Positions 8,878 to 17,066 are shown, counted from the stretch's first letter. The stretch: 64,000 nucleotides of DNA from Streptomyces sp. ISL-10 (GCF_018614575.1 NZ_JAGGOJ010000011.1:1-64000), one strand, 5' to 3'. Numbers and translations are program-made. Notes: generated from the letters alone by a model not told the origin.

Positions 8878-9575
8878 GCAGGCTGTTGACCGTGCTCGCC
8901 AGGACGGGCGACGCCTGGGACGCCACCGTCCTCGCGATCAAGGCCACGCCCGGGCGGGTGCGTGCCGCCCTCGCCGCACGCCGCCACCGCAGGACGGCGC
9001 TGATCGTCGCGAGCGTCACCCTGTTGGTGTATCTGTTCTCCCTCGGGGACCTCGTCGTTTCGGCCTCTGGCCGGTTCACCGGCGCACCCGTGTTCCAGGC
9101 CGCTCCCGGACAGTTGCTGGAGGTCCGCGGGCCGTATCTGTTCGAGCCGGTCCTCGCCTGGTACCCCACCCGCCACCTCGCGGTCTTCCTCAGCCCGGTC
9201 AACCTGATGCTCGGCTCCGTCGTGGCGGTGCTCGTCGGCTGCAACATCGCCGTCGCCGCCCACGCCGCCCGGCAGGCCGCCTCCTGCCGGCGCACCCGCT
9301 ACGCCCGGCTGCTGGGCGTGCTCCCGGCGTTCCTGCTCGGATTCGCCTGCTGCGTGCCGACGTTTCTGCTTGTCCTCGGCGCGAGCACCGCCGCCGCACT
9401 GCTGCCGGTCCTGATGCCGCTGCGCCCGGTCTTCTATCCGCTCACGCTGTTGATGCTGACCGGCACGCTGGTGTGGGGCACATCGAGGACGGGCCGATCC
9501 GGGCGGCGCACCCGCCAGGCGGGTGACACCGGCGACGCGGCGGCGCAGACACCCTCTGCCGTCCCGGATACGTAA
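8874..9575 (+). CDS. polytopic membrane protein following DUF3179
   Basis: A 233-residue protein of unknown function. Four to five hydrophobic segments are visible (about 45-62, 100-125, 140-165, 180-200), with an Arg-rich cytoplasmic N-terminus and a polar C-terminal tail. The third helix holds FACCVPTFLLVLGAS, a vicinal-Cys/Pro motif echoing the MerT-like protein of the divergent operon. It is translationally coupled to the DUF3179 gene by a 4-base overlap, so the two are likely partners. Confidence 0.75.
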   Translation: MSRLLTVLARTGDAWDATVLAIKATPGRVRAALAARRHRRTALIVASVTLLVYLFSLGDLVVSASGRFTGAPVFQAAPGQLLEVRGPYLFEPVLAWYPTRHLAVFLSPVNLMLGSVVAVLVGCNIAVAAHAARQAASCRRTRYARLLGVLPAFLLGFACCVPTFLLVLGASTAAALLPVLMPLRPVFYPLTLLMLTGTLVWGTSRTGRSGRRTRQAGDTGDAAAQTPSAVPDT

Positions 9576-9616
9576 TGACCAAGTCCCTCGGGCGCGGTTG
9601 ATCAAGGAGGATCCTC

Positions 9617-10987
9617 ATGGCGCGGGTGCAGGAAGTCGATGCGGTGGTGATCGGCATGGGGGTGGGCGGTGAGCATGCCGCCGAGCGGCTGGCCGGGGAC
9701 GGGCTGGACGTGGTCGGGGTGGAGGCGGAACTGGTCGGCGGGGAGTGCCCGTACTGGGCGTGCATCCCGAGCAAGATGATGATCCGCGCTGGGAATCTGC
9801 TCGCCGGCGCGCGGCGCGTTCCCGGTATGGCCGGAGATGCCCAGGTGGTTGCGGATTTCGCGCCGGTCGCGGCCCGGATCCGGGATGAGGCCACCGATAA
9901 CTGGAACGACCAGGTGGCCGTCGACCGGTTCACCCGCAAGGGCGGGCGCTTCGTCCGCGGCCGTGCCCGCCTGGCTGGCCCCGGCCGTGTGGAGGCCAAT
10001 GGCCAGGTGTTCGCCGTCCGGCGCGCGGTGGTGCTGGCCACCGGCAGCCGCCCGCAGATCCCGCCCGTCCCCGGACTGGAGGACGTGCCGTACTGGACGA
10101 ACCGGCAGGCGGTCTCGGTCAAGGAGCCGCCGGCCTCGCTGCTCGTGCTGGGCGGCGGCGCCGTCGGCGTGGAGCTGGTGCAGGCGTTCGCCCGCTTCGG
10201 CACCGCGGTGACCGTCGTGGAGGCGATGGAGCGGCTGCTTCCCGCGGAGGAACCCGAAGTCGGCACACTGCTGGCCGTTGTGCTGGCAGAGGAAGGCATC
10301 ACCGTACGCACCGGTGCACGCGCCACCGGAGTACGGCTCGTAGATCACGCCTTCCGCCTCACCCTGGAAAGCGGGGAGGAGGTCGCCGGGCAGCACCTGT
10401 TGGTGGCCACCGGACGCCGACCCCATCTGACTGGGCTCGGCCTGGAGACCGTCGGGCTCGATCCCGACGCCCGCGCCCTGGCCGTGGACGGGCAGATGCG
10501 GGCGGCACAGGGCGTTTGGGGTGTCGGTGACGTTACCGGCCGAGGACTGTTCACCCACGTGGCGATGTACCAGGCCGAGATCGCCGTCCGCGACATCCTC
10601 GGCCGGCCAGGACCGGACGCCGACTACCAGGCCCTGCCCCGCGTCACCTTCACCGACCCCGAGGTCGGCTCCGTGGGCCTGACCGAACAGACCGCCCGCG
10701 AGCAGGGGGTGCGGGTACGGACGGGCGTCGCGCGGGTGCCGTCCTCGGCACGCGGCTGGATCCACAAGGCCGGCAACGACGGCCTGATCAAACTCGTCGC
10801 GGACACCGACCGCGGCGTCCTGGTCGGGGCCACCTCCGCCGGCCCGGCGGGTGGTGAAGTCCTCTACGGCCTAGCCATCGCCGTGCAGAGCGAGATTCCC
10901 GTCGAGCGGCTTCGCCACATGATGTTCGGCTACCCCACTTTCCACCGCGCCGTGGAGGACGCCCTGACCGACCTGGGCCAAGACTGA
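9617..10987 (+). CDS. FAD-dependent pyridine nucleotide-disulfide oxidoreductase
   Basis: A 456-residue flavoprotein of the dihydrolipoamide dehydrogenase / mercuric reductase superfamily. The FAD-binding start (VVIGMGVGGEHAAERL) is at 12-27. The redox disulfide CPYWAC sits near residue 45, with IPSK after it. The NAD(P)H-binding GGGAVGVE is near 177, and the second FAD motif GVWGVGDVTG near 297. The dimerisation domain ends in YPTFHRAVEDAL, so the usual HPTxxE catalytic His is replaced by Tyr with a His three residues later. No HMA domain and no C-terminal Cys pair are present, so it is not a classical MerA. A strong AAGGAGG site precedes the ATG. Confidence 0.88.
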   Translation: MARVQEVDAVVIGMGVGGEHAAERLAGDGLDVVGVEAELVGGECPYWACIPSKMMIRAGNLLAGARRVPGMAGDAQVVADFAPVAARIRDEATDNWNDQVAVDRFTRKGGRFVRGRARLAGPGRVEANGQVFAVRRAVVLATGSRPQIPPVPGLEDVPYWTNRQAVSVKEPPASLLVLGGGAVGVELVQAFARFGTAVTVVEAMERLLPAEEPEVGTLLAVVLAEEGITVRTGARATGVRLVDHAFRLTLESGEEVAGQHLLVATGRRPHLTGLGLETVGLDPDARALAVDGQMRAAQGVWGVGDVTGRGLFTHVAMYQAEIAVRDILGRPGPDADYQALPRVTFTDPEVGSVGLTEQTAREQGVRVRTGVARVPSSARGWIHKAGNDGLIKLVADTDRGVLVGATSAGPAGGEVLYGLAIAVQSEIPVERLRHMMFGYPTFHRAVEDALTDLGQD

Positions 10988-11072
10988 CCGCACACGCGAA
11001 GCGCACCACTGCGGCAGAGCGGACGGTCCGCACGGTCGACCGGTCAACGGTCGGCCGCCATTTCCGGGGCGA

Positions 11073-11360
11073 TCAGCTACGAGGAGGAGGCAGCCAGCAG
11101 AACACCGCGCGCTTGAGCGCCCTGACCAGCCAGCCGCCCACACGATCACGCACCCGCACCTGATCCGGGACACCCCGGGACGGGGCCGCATCCGCAGGCG
11201 TCGGCGAGCCGACCAGCACTTCACCCGGCTCTTCCTGCGTCCCGGCCCGCCGGACCAGCCCGGCTGGGTCCTCGAGCCCGCGCTCGTCCAGGTGGCTATC
11301 GGCATACCGGTGCTCCATGGCCTGCTCCCGTTCAGAGGGGCCTTTCCGCTTCGCCACCAT
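11073..11360 (-). CDS. small hypothetical protein
   Basis: A 95-residue charged protein, no recognised domain. The N-terminus MVAKRKGPSEREQ is basic, the middle acidic, and the C-terminus (VGGWLVRALKRAVFCWLPPP) moderately hydrophobic, so membrane association is possible. The ATG at 11360 follows GGAGG at good spacing, which is the main support. It is downstream of, and co-directional with, the SRPBCC gene. Confidence 0.5.
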   Translation of the reverse strand: MVAKRKGPSEREQAMEHRYADSHLDERGLEDPAGLVRRAGTQEEPGEVLVGSPTPADAAPSRGVPDQVRVRDRVGGWLVRALKRAVFCWLPPPRS

Positions 11361-11448
11361 GACCAACTGCCTCCTTCCGACGGGATGCACACGGCTGCGC
11401 CACCCGCACCCACCGCCAACGTCCGGCTGCCGTGGTACGGCGAGCCGT

Positions 11449-12018
11449 TCACGGCAAGGTCGCGCGCCGCTCGGCCTCCTGCCGGACCTTTGCCAGGGAC
11501 GCGGCAACCGTCGCCTCCCATCGTGGGGCGACCAGGTCGCCCCACCACTGCCCGGCTCGCCACAGGTCCGTGGCGAGCTCGCCCTCGTACACCAGCCGCG
11601 TACCGGGATCGTGCTCGGTGAGGGTGAACGACTCGGTGACGGCGGGCACCGGCCCGCGCACCAGGCGGAAGTCGACCCGCTGCGGGCGGGTGAACCGCAC
11701 CGTCTCCACCGTCGTCGCCGTCAGCCGTCCGCCCGCGACCGGGGTGTGGTGGGCGGCGAGCACCATGTCGGAGCCCCGCTCCAGCACCAGCACCTTCTCG
11801 CGCATCGCCCGCGTGGCCCGCCCCTGATACGGCTGGGCGATGACGTCGAACACCACCTCCGGCGGGGCTGCGATGTCGATGGCCTGGGGCCCCAGCGGCC
11901 GGCTACGCCGTCCGACTCCGACGTCCAGGGGAAGCGCCCCGGTCACCAGCCCCAGATACCCGGCTGCCGCACCCGTGCCCGCCACTACCGCCCCTGCCAG
12001 AGCACCGATCCACACCAT
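11449..12018 (-). CDS. SRPBCC (START-like) family protein
   Basis: A 189-residue protein. An N-terminal hydrophobic stretch (about 2-25) may anchor it. The fold pattern follows: IDIAAPPEVVFDVIAQPY is the typical first strand and helix, and FTLTEHDPGTRLVYEGEL lies in the middle sheet. The C-terminal helix (LVAPRWEATVAASLAKVRQEAERR) closes the hydrophobic pocket. Such proteins bind lipids or polyketide-like ligands; no catalytic residues can be assigned. It is divergent from the phosphatidyltransferase gene, with a perfect CRP-like palindrome between them. Confidence 0.8.
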   Translation of the reverse strand: MVWIGALAGAVVAGTGAAAGYLGLVTGALPLDVGVGRRSRPLGPQAIDIAAPPEVVFDVIAQPYQGRATRAMREKVLVLERGSDMVLAAHHTPVAGGRLTATTVETVRFTRPQRVDFRLVRGPVPAVTESFTLTEHDPGTRLVYEGELATDLWRAGQWWGDLVAPRWEATVAASLAKVRQEAERRATLP

Positions 12019-12088
12019 CGCCCAGACCTTTCCACGCGTGTCCGTCCCGTCTCCTGACCGACGCTAGGCCGGTTAACCCCGCCGATCA

Positions 12089-12102
12089 GTGAGCGCGCTC
12101 AC
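12089..12102. promoter_or_regulatory. perfect CRP-like palindrome in the SRPBCC / phosphatidyltransferase promoter
   Basis: GTGAGCGCGCTCAC is fully palindromic and matches the GTGA-N6-TCAC core of CRP-family operators. It lies between divergent starts at 12018 and 12164. It is the best copy of the four related sites. Confidence 0.65.
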
Positions 12103-12163
12103 CTTCCTCCGGGCGCGTCGGCCTCTACTCTCAGCGCCATCACCCTGTGGAGGACGGAGGAGC

Positions 12164-12835
12164 GTGGAGTCCGTATCCGAGATGGCCGACAGCCGCGCCG
12201 CTACGAACGTGCTGCTGGCCGAACTGCGTGAAGGGCACCTCGTCCCGGCTGCCGTCGTGCGCTTCCTCGGGCGCGCTGCCCGCCGGTCACTGCGCCAGGC
12301 CGCCCGACGACCGCGGGCCCTGGCCGAGCTCACCGCCCTGCACGGCGCCCTGTACGCCGTGGCCTCCGGCCGACGGCCCGGACGACGCTGGGTGACCACC
12401 AGCTGGGCCCTCGCCGTACTGCACCTGGGTCTGCTGGAACAGCGCACTTGCCTCACTACCGCTGACGCGTTGACGCTGATGCGCGCCAACCTCCCAGCCC
12501 TGCCCGGCGGAGGCGGTCGCATCTCCGGGGTGCTGGCGATCGGCCTCGATCTCGCCGACGGACGCCTCGCCCGCCATCAGGGCACAAACTCCCCCTTCGG
12601 GGAGTACGCCGACACCTTCGCCGATGCCGCGTACTGGATGTGGTTCACCCTGCGTCACGAACCGAGCCGCACCGTCCAGGTGGCGGCGGTCGCCACCTGG
12701 GCGCTTCCCGTCGTCGCCGTCACCGGCCTCGCGCTGCGCTGCGGCACCATGCCCGAGCGGCCACGCCCCGTCCTGCTGAGGCCGGCCGCCACCCTTCAGG
12801 CCGTCGTCGCGCTCCGGCACCTCACCCGCCGCTGA
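12164..12835 (+). CDS. CDP-alcohol phosphatidyltransferase family membrane protein
   Basis: About 223 residues. The family signature DGxxAR-x8-DxxxD is present near residue 129 (DLADGRLARHQGTNSPFGEY, then ADTFADA), supplying the four metal-binding aspartates used to transfer a phosphatidyl group from CDP-diacylglycerol to an alcohol. Hydrophobic helices flank it (about 75-95, 110-125, 165-195). The alcohol acceptor cannot be predicted. The GTG at 12164 was chosen because GGAGG precedes it. Its presence with a Tes-like radical SAM enzyme under the same type of operator hints at membrane-lipid remodelling; that link is inference. Confidence 0.82.
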   Translation: MESVSEMADSRAATNVLLAELREGHLVPAAVVRFLGRAARRSLRQAARRPRALAELTALHGALYAVASGRRPGRRWVTTSWALAVLHLGLLEQRTCLTTADALTLMRANLPALPGGGGRISGVLAIGLDLADGRLARHQGTNSPFGEYADTFADAAYWMWFTLRHEPSRTVQVAAVATWALPVVAVTGLALRCGTMPERPRPVLLRPAATLQAVVALRHLTRR

Positions 12836-12844
12836 CCGGCCCCG

Positions 12845-13165
12845 TCATTCCTTGTTGTCTGCCGGCTGGTCCGGCTCCGGTGTGCCCTCCACCCGTACGC
12901 CCCGCCAGAACGCCACATGGTCCTTGACCTTCCGGGCCAGTGGGCTCGGCTTGGGGTAGTACCAGGCGGCATCCGGATTCCTCAGCCCGTCGACCTCAAG
13001 ACTGTAGTAGCGGGCCACCCCCTTCCAGAAGCACAGTGACCGGGTCCTGCTCGGCGTGAAGTACTGCCGGTGCAGTGACTCGGGCGGGAAGTAGTGGCTG
13101 CCCTCGACAATCACCGTGCGCGGGGTCTCCGCGATCACCGTGCCGTTCCACACCGCACGCAGCAT
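12845..13165 (-). CDS. DUF427 domain protein
   Basis: A 106-residue single-domain DUF427 protein. Matching features are VWNGTVIAETPRTVIVEGSHYFP at the start, CFWKGVARYYSL in the middle and PDAAWYYPKP toward the end. These small beta-fold proteins have no settled function and are common in actinobacterial stress regulons. It converges with the phosphatidyltransferase gene. A CRP-like palindrome lies about 80 bp upstream. Confidence 0.88.
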   Translation of the reverse strand: MLRAVWNGTVIAETPRTVIVEGSHYFPPESLHRQYFTPSRTRSLCFWKGVARYYSLEVDGLRNPDAAWYYPKPSPLARKVKDHVAFWRGVRVEGTPEPDQPADNKE

Positions 13166-13241
13166 GGCCTTGCTCCTCACCGTGAACGGGGACGATGCCC
13201 CTGGGAGCCTTCACGTTAGGCGGGCTCGGCCGGCCCCTTCA

Positions 13242-13255
13242 GTGACGGTGCTCAC
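13242..13255. promoter_or_regulatory. CRP-like palindrome upstream of the DUF427 gene
   Basis: GTGACGGTGCTCAC, with GTGA and TCAC half sites six bases apart; the flanking fifth arm bases do not pair here. It overlaps the last bases of the MerR gene and sits in the DUF427 promoter region. Confidence 0.5.
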
Positions 13256-13668
13256 CGTCCGCGAGAGCTGTTCGCGCCTGTGAGGATGCGGCATACCTCG
13301 GCGTCCGTGCAGTCGGCAGGATCGGCCGCGGCGGCCCGCTCCGCCAACCCTTGGAGGACCGCCTTCGTGGCCTGGAGCTCAGCCAGGCGCCGGTCGATGT
13401 CCTCAAGGTGCCCGTCGACGAGTGCGGCGACGTGGGCGCAGGGGGACACGCCGGCATCGCGCAGAGCGAGCACGGAACGGATCTCGGCCAGGCTCATCCC
13501 CGCGCCCTGGGCGTCGCGGATGAACGCAAGCCGCTTCACGGCCTGCTCCGGGTAGTTGCGGTAGCCGCCCGCGGTACGCGCAGGCGCGGGCAGCAGCCCG
13601 GCCTGCTCGTAGAACCGGAGGGTCTTCGCCGTCACCCCGCTGACGGCGGCGAGGTCACCGATGCGCAT
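13252..13668 (-). CDS. MerR family heavy-metal-type regulator
   Basis: A 138-residue protein. The N-terminal winged HTH is MRIGDLAAVSGVTAKTLRFY, followed by EQAGLLPAP-RTAGGYRNY. A long dimer helix follows, then a C-terminal loop with DCTDAEVC. Cys77, Cys120 and Cys126 match the three-cysteine pattern of metal sensors such as MerR and ZntR; the metal is not predictable. It is divergent from the thioredoxin-fold gene, and the shared gap holds a classical MerR-type promoter with a long spacer and a perfect dyad, so autoregulation and activation of the neighbour are likely. Confidence 0.87.
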   Translation of the reverse strand: MRIGDLAAVSGVTAKTLRFYEQAGLLPAPARTAGGYRNYPEQAVKRLAFIRDAQGAGMSLAEIRSVLALRDAGVSPCAHVAALVDGHLEDIDRRLAELQATKAVLQGLAERAAAADPADCTDAEVCRILTGANSSRGR

Positions 13669-13684
13669 ACCTCCAGACTAGCCC

Positions 13685-13716
13685 TTGACCTTCCAGCGCA
13701 CTGGAAGGTCTACCGT
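13685..13716 (+). promoter_or_regulatory. MerR-type promoter with 10-bp dyad
   Basis: The -35 box TTGACC (13685-13690) and -10 box TACCGT (13711-13716) are 20 bp apart. The arms GACCTTCCAG (13687-13696) and CTGGAAGGTC (13701-13710) form a perfect inverted repeat filling the spacer. The over-long spacer with a central dyad is diagnostic of MerR-controlled promoters. It reads toward the gene at 13760. Confidence 0.8.
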
Positions 13717-13759
13717 CCAGGCACAGACGAAGAACCGCCGGAAATGGAAGGGGTCCGCC

Positions 13760-14107
13760 ATGAACCAGGCGGAGACCACGACACGCATCGCGGTACTGAC
13801 CGTGCCGGACTGCCCGAACGACCGGCTCGTCCGTGAGCGGATCGCCGAAGCTCTCGAAGGCCGGTCCCTACCGGTGAAATGGATCGAGGTGAACGACGCG
13901 GACGAGGCCACCCGGCAGGGGATGACCGGTTCGCCCACTCTCCTGCTGGACGGCATCGACCCGTTCGCCCATGACGGCGCCACGCCGAGTCTGTCCTGCC
14001 GGCTCTACCGCCATGCTGATGGCACCACCGACGGCGCCCCGGCCGTCGCTGACCTGCGTCGCGCCCTGACCGCGAGCGGTCCGTCCGAAGCCACCGGGAA
14101 GGGGTGA
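13760..14107 (+). CDS. thioredoxin-fold protein under MerR control
   Basis: A 115-residue protein that starts like thioredoxin/glutaredoxin-fold domains. IAVLTVPDCPNDRLVRERI gives a beta strand with a single-Cys CPND motif near residue 18, and MTGSPTLLLDGIDPF near 53 supplies the family's cis-Pro loop. A second Cys (LSCRLYR) lies further on. Relatives in actinobacteria are sometimes labelled alkylmercury-lyase-like, but the lyase catalytic set is not present. The start follows GGAAGGGG. The metal-type MerR promoter directly upstream suggests a metal- or thiol-stress role. Confidence 0.7.
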   Translation: MNQAETTTRIAVLTVPDCPNDRLVRERIAEALEGRSLPVKWIEVNDADEATRQGMTGSPTLLLDGIDPFAHDGATPSLSCRLYRHADGTTDGAPAVADLRRALTASGPSEATGKG

Positions 14108-14125
14108 GACACCGCCCCGTTCTTC

Positions 14126-14290
14126 CTACCGGACAGCGGCGCCCTGGTTCTGCTCCACCCGCTCGCGCAGCGTCCGTGCGAACTCCTCGGCCCGCGCCAG
14201 CTGAACGCAGCTTGGCCGCCTGCCCCGCAGCGCCCTGCTCGTATCCACGGACACGTTCCAGCAGGGCCTCTTGCTTCTCCGGCCACGGGT
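14126..14290 (-). pseudogene. C-terminal remnant of a MerR family regulator
   Basis: On the minus strand one frame reads EKQEALLERVRGYEQGAAGQ-AAKLR. One base later the next frame continues as QLARAEEFARTLRERVEQNQ and ends at a TAG at 14126-14128. Together these match the C-terminal coiled-coil end of the MerR proteins at 18.2 and 24.3 kb (AEEFARSL and AEDFAATL). The N-terminal HTH is absent and the two halves are joined only by a frameshift, so this is a decayed paralogue. Confidence 0.55.
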
Positions 14291-14453
14291 CACCGAGCGC
14301 GCACGTCAGCGGCGGGGTGTTGACGGGATTGCGGAAACTTGCGGACCCGGGCTCAAGCGGCCAGACGGATCGCATGGTTCGCAGGTCGCGCCCCGCCGAT
14401 GCCCGTACGCCCCAGCTGCCGGCAGGCGCCCCAGTTTGCGAGTCGGTTCGCCC

Positions 14454-15170
14454 CTACTTCTTGCGCGCCACGTAGACGGTGTTGGTCGCGCTGCCGCCCT
14501 GGAGCGGGTTGTCGAAGTCGACGACGTGGGCTTCGGGCGCGGCGAAGACGTCCGCGAGAGCGGACGTGAACTGCTCGTCCGGTGGGTCGTTGGACCACAG
14601 GGCGAAGACGCCGTCGGGCTGGAGATGATCGGCGAGCGCCCGAAGCCCCGGAGGCTGGTAGAGAGCGGCGTGGCGTGGATGCAGCACGTGGCGCGGCGAG
14701 TGGTCGATGTCCAGCAGGATGGCGTGGAAGCGGCGTCCCGGTAACTGCGGATCCAGGCCGGCGGGATCCCCGACCGCTGTGAAGAAGTCGCCTTGGACCA
14801 GTCGGCAGCGGGGGTCCTCGGCCAGGCGTGCGCCGAGCGGGACCAGGTGCCGTTGGTGCCAGTCGATCACCTCGCCGAGGGCCTCGATGACGGTCAGGGA
14901 GCGGACACGTGGGTCGTCCAGGGCGGTCCGGGCGGTGTAGCCGAGGCCGAGCCCGCCCACCGCGACGTCCAGCTCGGCACCGGACAGCCCCGCCAGCCCC
15001 AGTCGCGCGAGCGCGATCTCTCCGGCCGTGAAGAGGCTGGACATCAGGAACTCGTCGCCGAGTTTCACCTCGTACACGTCGGTGTCCGACCCCGGAAACC
15101 GCCGGCGCCGCAGGCTGATGTCCCCCAGCGGGGTCGGGTGCCAGTCGATCTCTTCGAAGCGCGCGCTCAT
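14454..15170 (-). CDS. spermidine-synthase-like protein
   Basis: A 238-residue Rossmann protein. DVAVGGLGLGYTARTAL near residue 68 is the cofactor-binding loop, LTVIEALGEVIDWH near 92 the acidic second strand, and FHAILLDIDHSP near 143 holds the position of the catalytic Asp in aminopropyltransferases. The N-terminal beta domain is short, and the polyamine-binding residues cannot be confirmed, so this may be one of the spermine/spermidine-synthase-like proteins of unknown substrate. It lies just upstream of RNase J on the same strand but with no overlap. Confidence 0.75.
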   Translation of the reverse strand: MSARFEEIDWHPTPLGDISLRRRRFPGSDTDVYEVKLGDEFLMSSLFTAGEIALARLGLAGLSGAELDVAVGGLGLGYTARTALDDPRVRSLTVIEALGEVIDWHQRHLVPLGARLAEDPRCRLVQGDFFTAVGDPAGLDPQLPGRRFHAILLDIDHSPRHVLHPRHAALYQPPGLRALADHLQPDGVFALWSNDPPDEQFTSALADVFAAPEAHVVDFDNPLQGGSATNTVYVARKK

Positions 15171-15236
15171 CCATGCACCTTTCGCTGCTGATGGCTGTCC
15201 GCCGGTGAGTTCGGGGTCTTCTGCCCGGCTGTGAAC

Positions 15237-16922
15237 TCAGGCGTCGATGATGACGGGGATGATGAGGGGCTTGCGGCGGTGGGTGCGGAACGCCCAGTTC
15301 GCCACGGCGCGGGCGATGAGCTGTTCGAGCTGGTGTGCGTCCCCGACACCTTCCTCGGCCGCGGTGGCCAGGGTCTTCTCGATCACGGGGACGACTGGCT
15401 CGAAGGTGGTGTCGTCGTGGACGAAGCCGCGGGCCAGGAAGTCGGGGGCTTCGGCGAGGGCGCCGGTGTCTGCGTCGACGATCGCCACCACCGTGACCAC
15501 GCCCTCCTCCGCGAGAGTGCGGCGGTCCTTGAGGGAGGCTTCGGTGACGCCGCCGACCTCCATCCCGTCCACGTAGACGTTGCCCGCCGGAACCTTCCCG
15601 GTGATGGACGCGCGGCCGTCCACGAGATCGACGACGACGCCGTCCTCGGCGATGACGACCCGGTCGGGGTCGACTCCGGTGCGGATGGCCAGGTCGGCGT
15701 TGGCCCGCAGGTGCTTGAACTCGCCGTGCACGGGCATGACGTTGCGGGGCTGGACGATGTTGTAGCAGTACACGAGTTCGCCGGCGCTGGCGTGGCCGGA
15801 GACGTGCACCTTGGCGTTGCCCTTGTGGACGACGTTGGCGCCCCACCGGGTCAGGCCGTTGATGACGCGGTAGATGGCGCTCTCGTTGCCGGGGATGAGG
15901 GAGCTGGCGAGGAGGACGGTGTCGCCCTTGCCGATGCGGATCTGGTGGTCGCGGTTGGCCATCCGGGACAGCGCGGCCATCGGTTCGCCCTGGGAGCCGG
16001 TGCACACCAGGGTGATCTGGTGGTCGGGCAGGTTCTCCAGTTCCTTGACGTTGACCACCAGGCCGGGCGGCACCTTCAGATAGCCGAGATCGCGGGCGAT
16101 GCCCATGTTGCGGACCATCGACCGGCCCACGAAGGCGACCTTGCGGCCGTACTGGTGCGCGGCGTCCAGGACCTGCTGGATGCGGTGCACATGGCTGGCG
16201 AAGCTGGAGACGATGACCCGCCGGGGCGCGGTGCGCATGACCTGCTCGATCGCGGGGTTCAGCTCGCGTTCGGAGGTGGTGAAGCCGGGTACTTCGGCGT
16301 TGGTGGAGTCGGTGAGGAACAGGTCGACGCCCTCCTCGCCGAGGCGGGCGAAGGCGCGCAGGTCGGTGATGCGGTCGTCCAGCGGGAACTGGTCCATCTT
16401 GAAGTCGCCGGTGTGCAGCACCAGTCCGGCGCCGGTGCGGATGGCGACCGCGAGGCCGTCCGGGATGGAGTGGTTGACCGCCACGAACTCGCAGTCGAAG
16501 GGGCCGAACCCGCGCCGGTCGCCCTCGCGCACCCGCACGGTGCGCGGCCGGATGCCGTGTTCCTTGAGCTTGGCCTCCAGGAACGCCAGCGTCAGTTTCG
16601 AGCCGACGACGGGAATATCGGACCGCTCGCGCAGCAGGTACGGCACGCCCCCGATGTGGTCCTCGTGCCCGTGGGTGAGCACCACGGCCACGACGTCGTC
16701 CAGGCGGTCCCGGATCGAGGTGAAGTCCGGCAGGATCACGTCCACGCCGGGCTGGGTCTCCTCGGGGAACAGCACGCCGCAGTCGACGATGAGCAGCTTG
16801 CCGGCGTGCTCGAAGACGGTCATGTTGCGGCCGATCTCACCCAGACCGCCCAGGGCGACGACCCGCAGCCCTCCCTCGGGCAGCGGCGGGGCAGCTTTCA
16901 GCTCTGGATGCGGATGACTCAT
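15237..16922 (-). CDS. rnj: ribonuclease J
   Basis: A 561-residue metallo-beta-lactamase/beta-CASP nuclease that acts in mRNA decay and rRNA maturation as endonuclease and 5'-3' exonuclease. THGHEDHIGG (His84, His86, Asp88, His89) is the zinc-binding motif II. LHTGDFKMD near 160 follows, the beta-CASP insertion includes VCTGSQGEPMAAL near 320, and VHVSGHASAGEL near 375 and MPVHGEFKHL near 390 carry later ligands. The C-terminal domain is complete. Streptomyces normally encode RNase J elsewhere next to dapA; here the neighbours are unrelated, so this could be a second copy. Confidence 0.94.
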   Translation of the reverse strand: MSHPHPELKAAPPLPEGGLRVVALGGLGEIGRNMTVFEHAGKLLIVDCGVLFPEETQPGVDVILPDFTSIRDRLDDVVAVVLTHGHEDHIGGVPYLLRERSDIPVVGSKLTLAFLEAKLKEHGIRPRTVRVREGDRRGFGPFDCEFVAVNHSIPDGLAVAIRTGAGLVLHTGDFKMDQFPLDDRITDLRAFARLGEEGVDLFLTDSTNAEVPGFTTSERELNPAIEQVMRTAPRRVIVSSFASHVHRIQQVLDAAHQYGRKVAFVGRSMVRNMGIARDLGYLKVPPGLVVNVKELENLPDHQITLVCTGSQGEPMAALSRMANRDHQIRIGKGDTVLLASSLIPGNESAIYRVINGLTRWGANVVHKGNAKVHVSGHASAGELVYCYNIVQPRNVMPVHGEFKHLRANADLAIRTGVDPDRVVIAEDGVVVDLVDGRASITGKVPAGNVYVDGMEVGGVTEASLKDRRTLAEEGVVTVVAIVDADTGALAEAPDFLARGFVHDDTTFEPVVPVIEKTLATAAEEGVGDAHQLEQLIARAVANWAFRTHRRKPLIIPVIIDA

Positions 16923-17066
16923 ACCTTGACGTTACCGGAGAGTTGGAAGGGGTGATCCATTGCCTGCGCGATCTCTCTGCTTCTCGACGGACGGGTGTTC
17001 CCCGTGATGGGTGCCCCTGGGCCGGTCGGCTTACGCCGACGGCCGCAGGGAGCGGTGAAGGTGGTA

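Noticed and set aside
9617..10987. Mercuric reductase (merA) call
   Set aside because: No N-terminal HMA domain and no C-terminal Cys pair; general disulfide oxidoreductase is safer.
13760..14107. Alkylmercury lyase (merB) call
   Set aside because: Only a thioredoxin-like pattern with a single Cys motif is visible; the lyase Cys/Asp set is missing.
13710..14375. Long minus-strand frame over the thioredoxin-fold gene and beyond
   Set aside because: The part over 13760-14107 is the antisense of a better supported gene; only the 14126-14290 part has MerR-like sequence.
15231..16955. 574-codon plus-strand frame across RNase J
   Set aside because: Antisense shadow of a gene with all RNase J motifs; its composition is Val/Gly/Asp-rich without domains.
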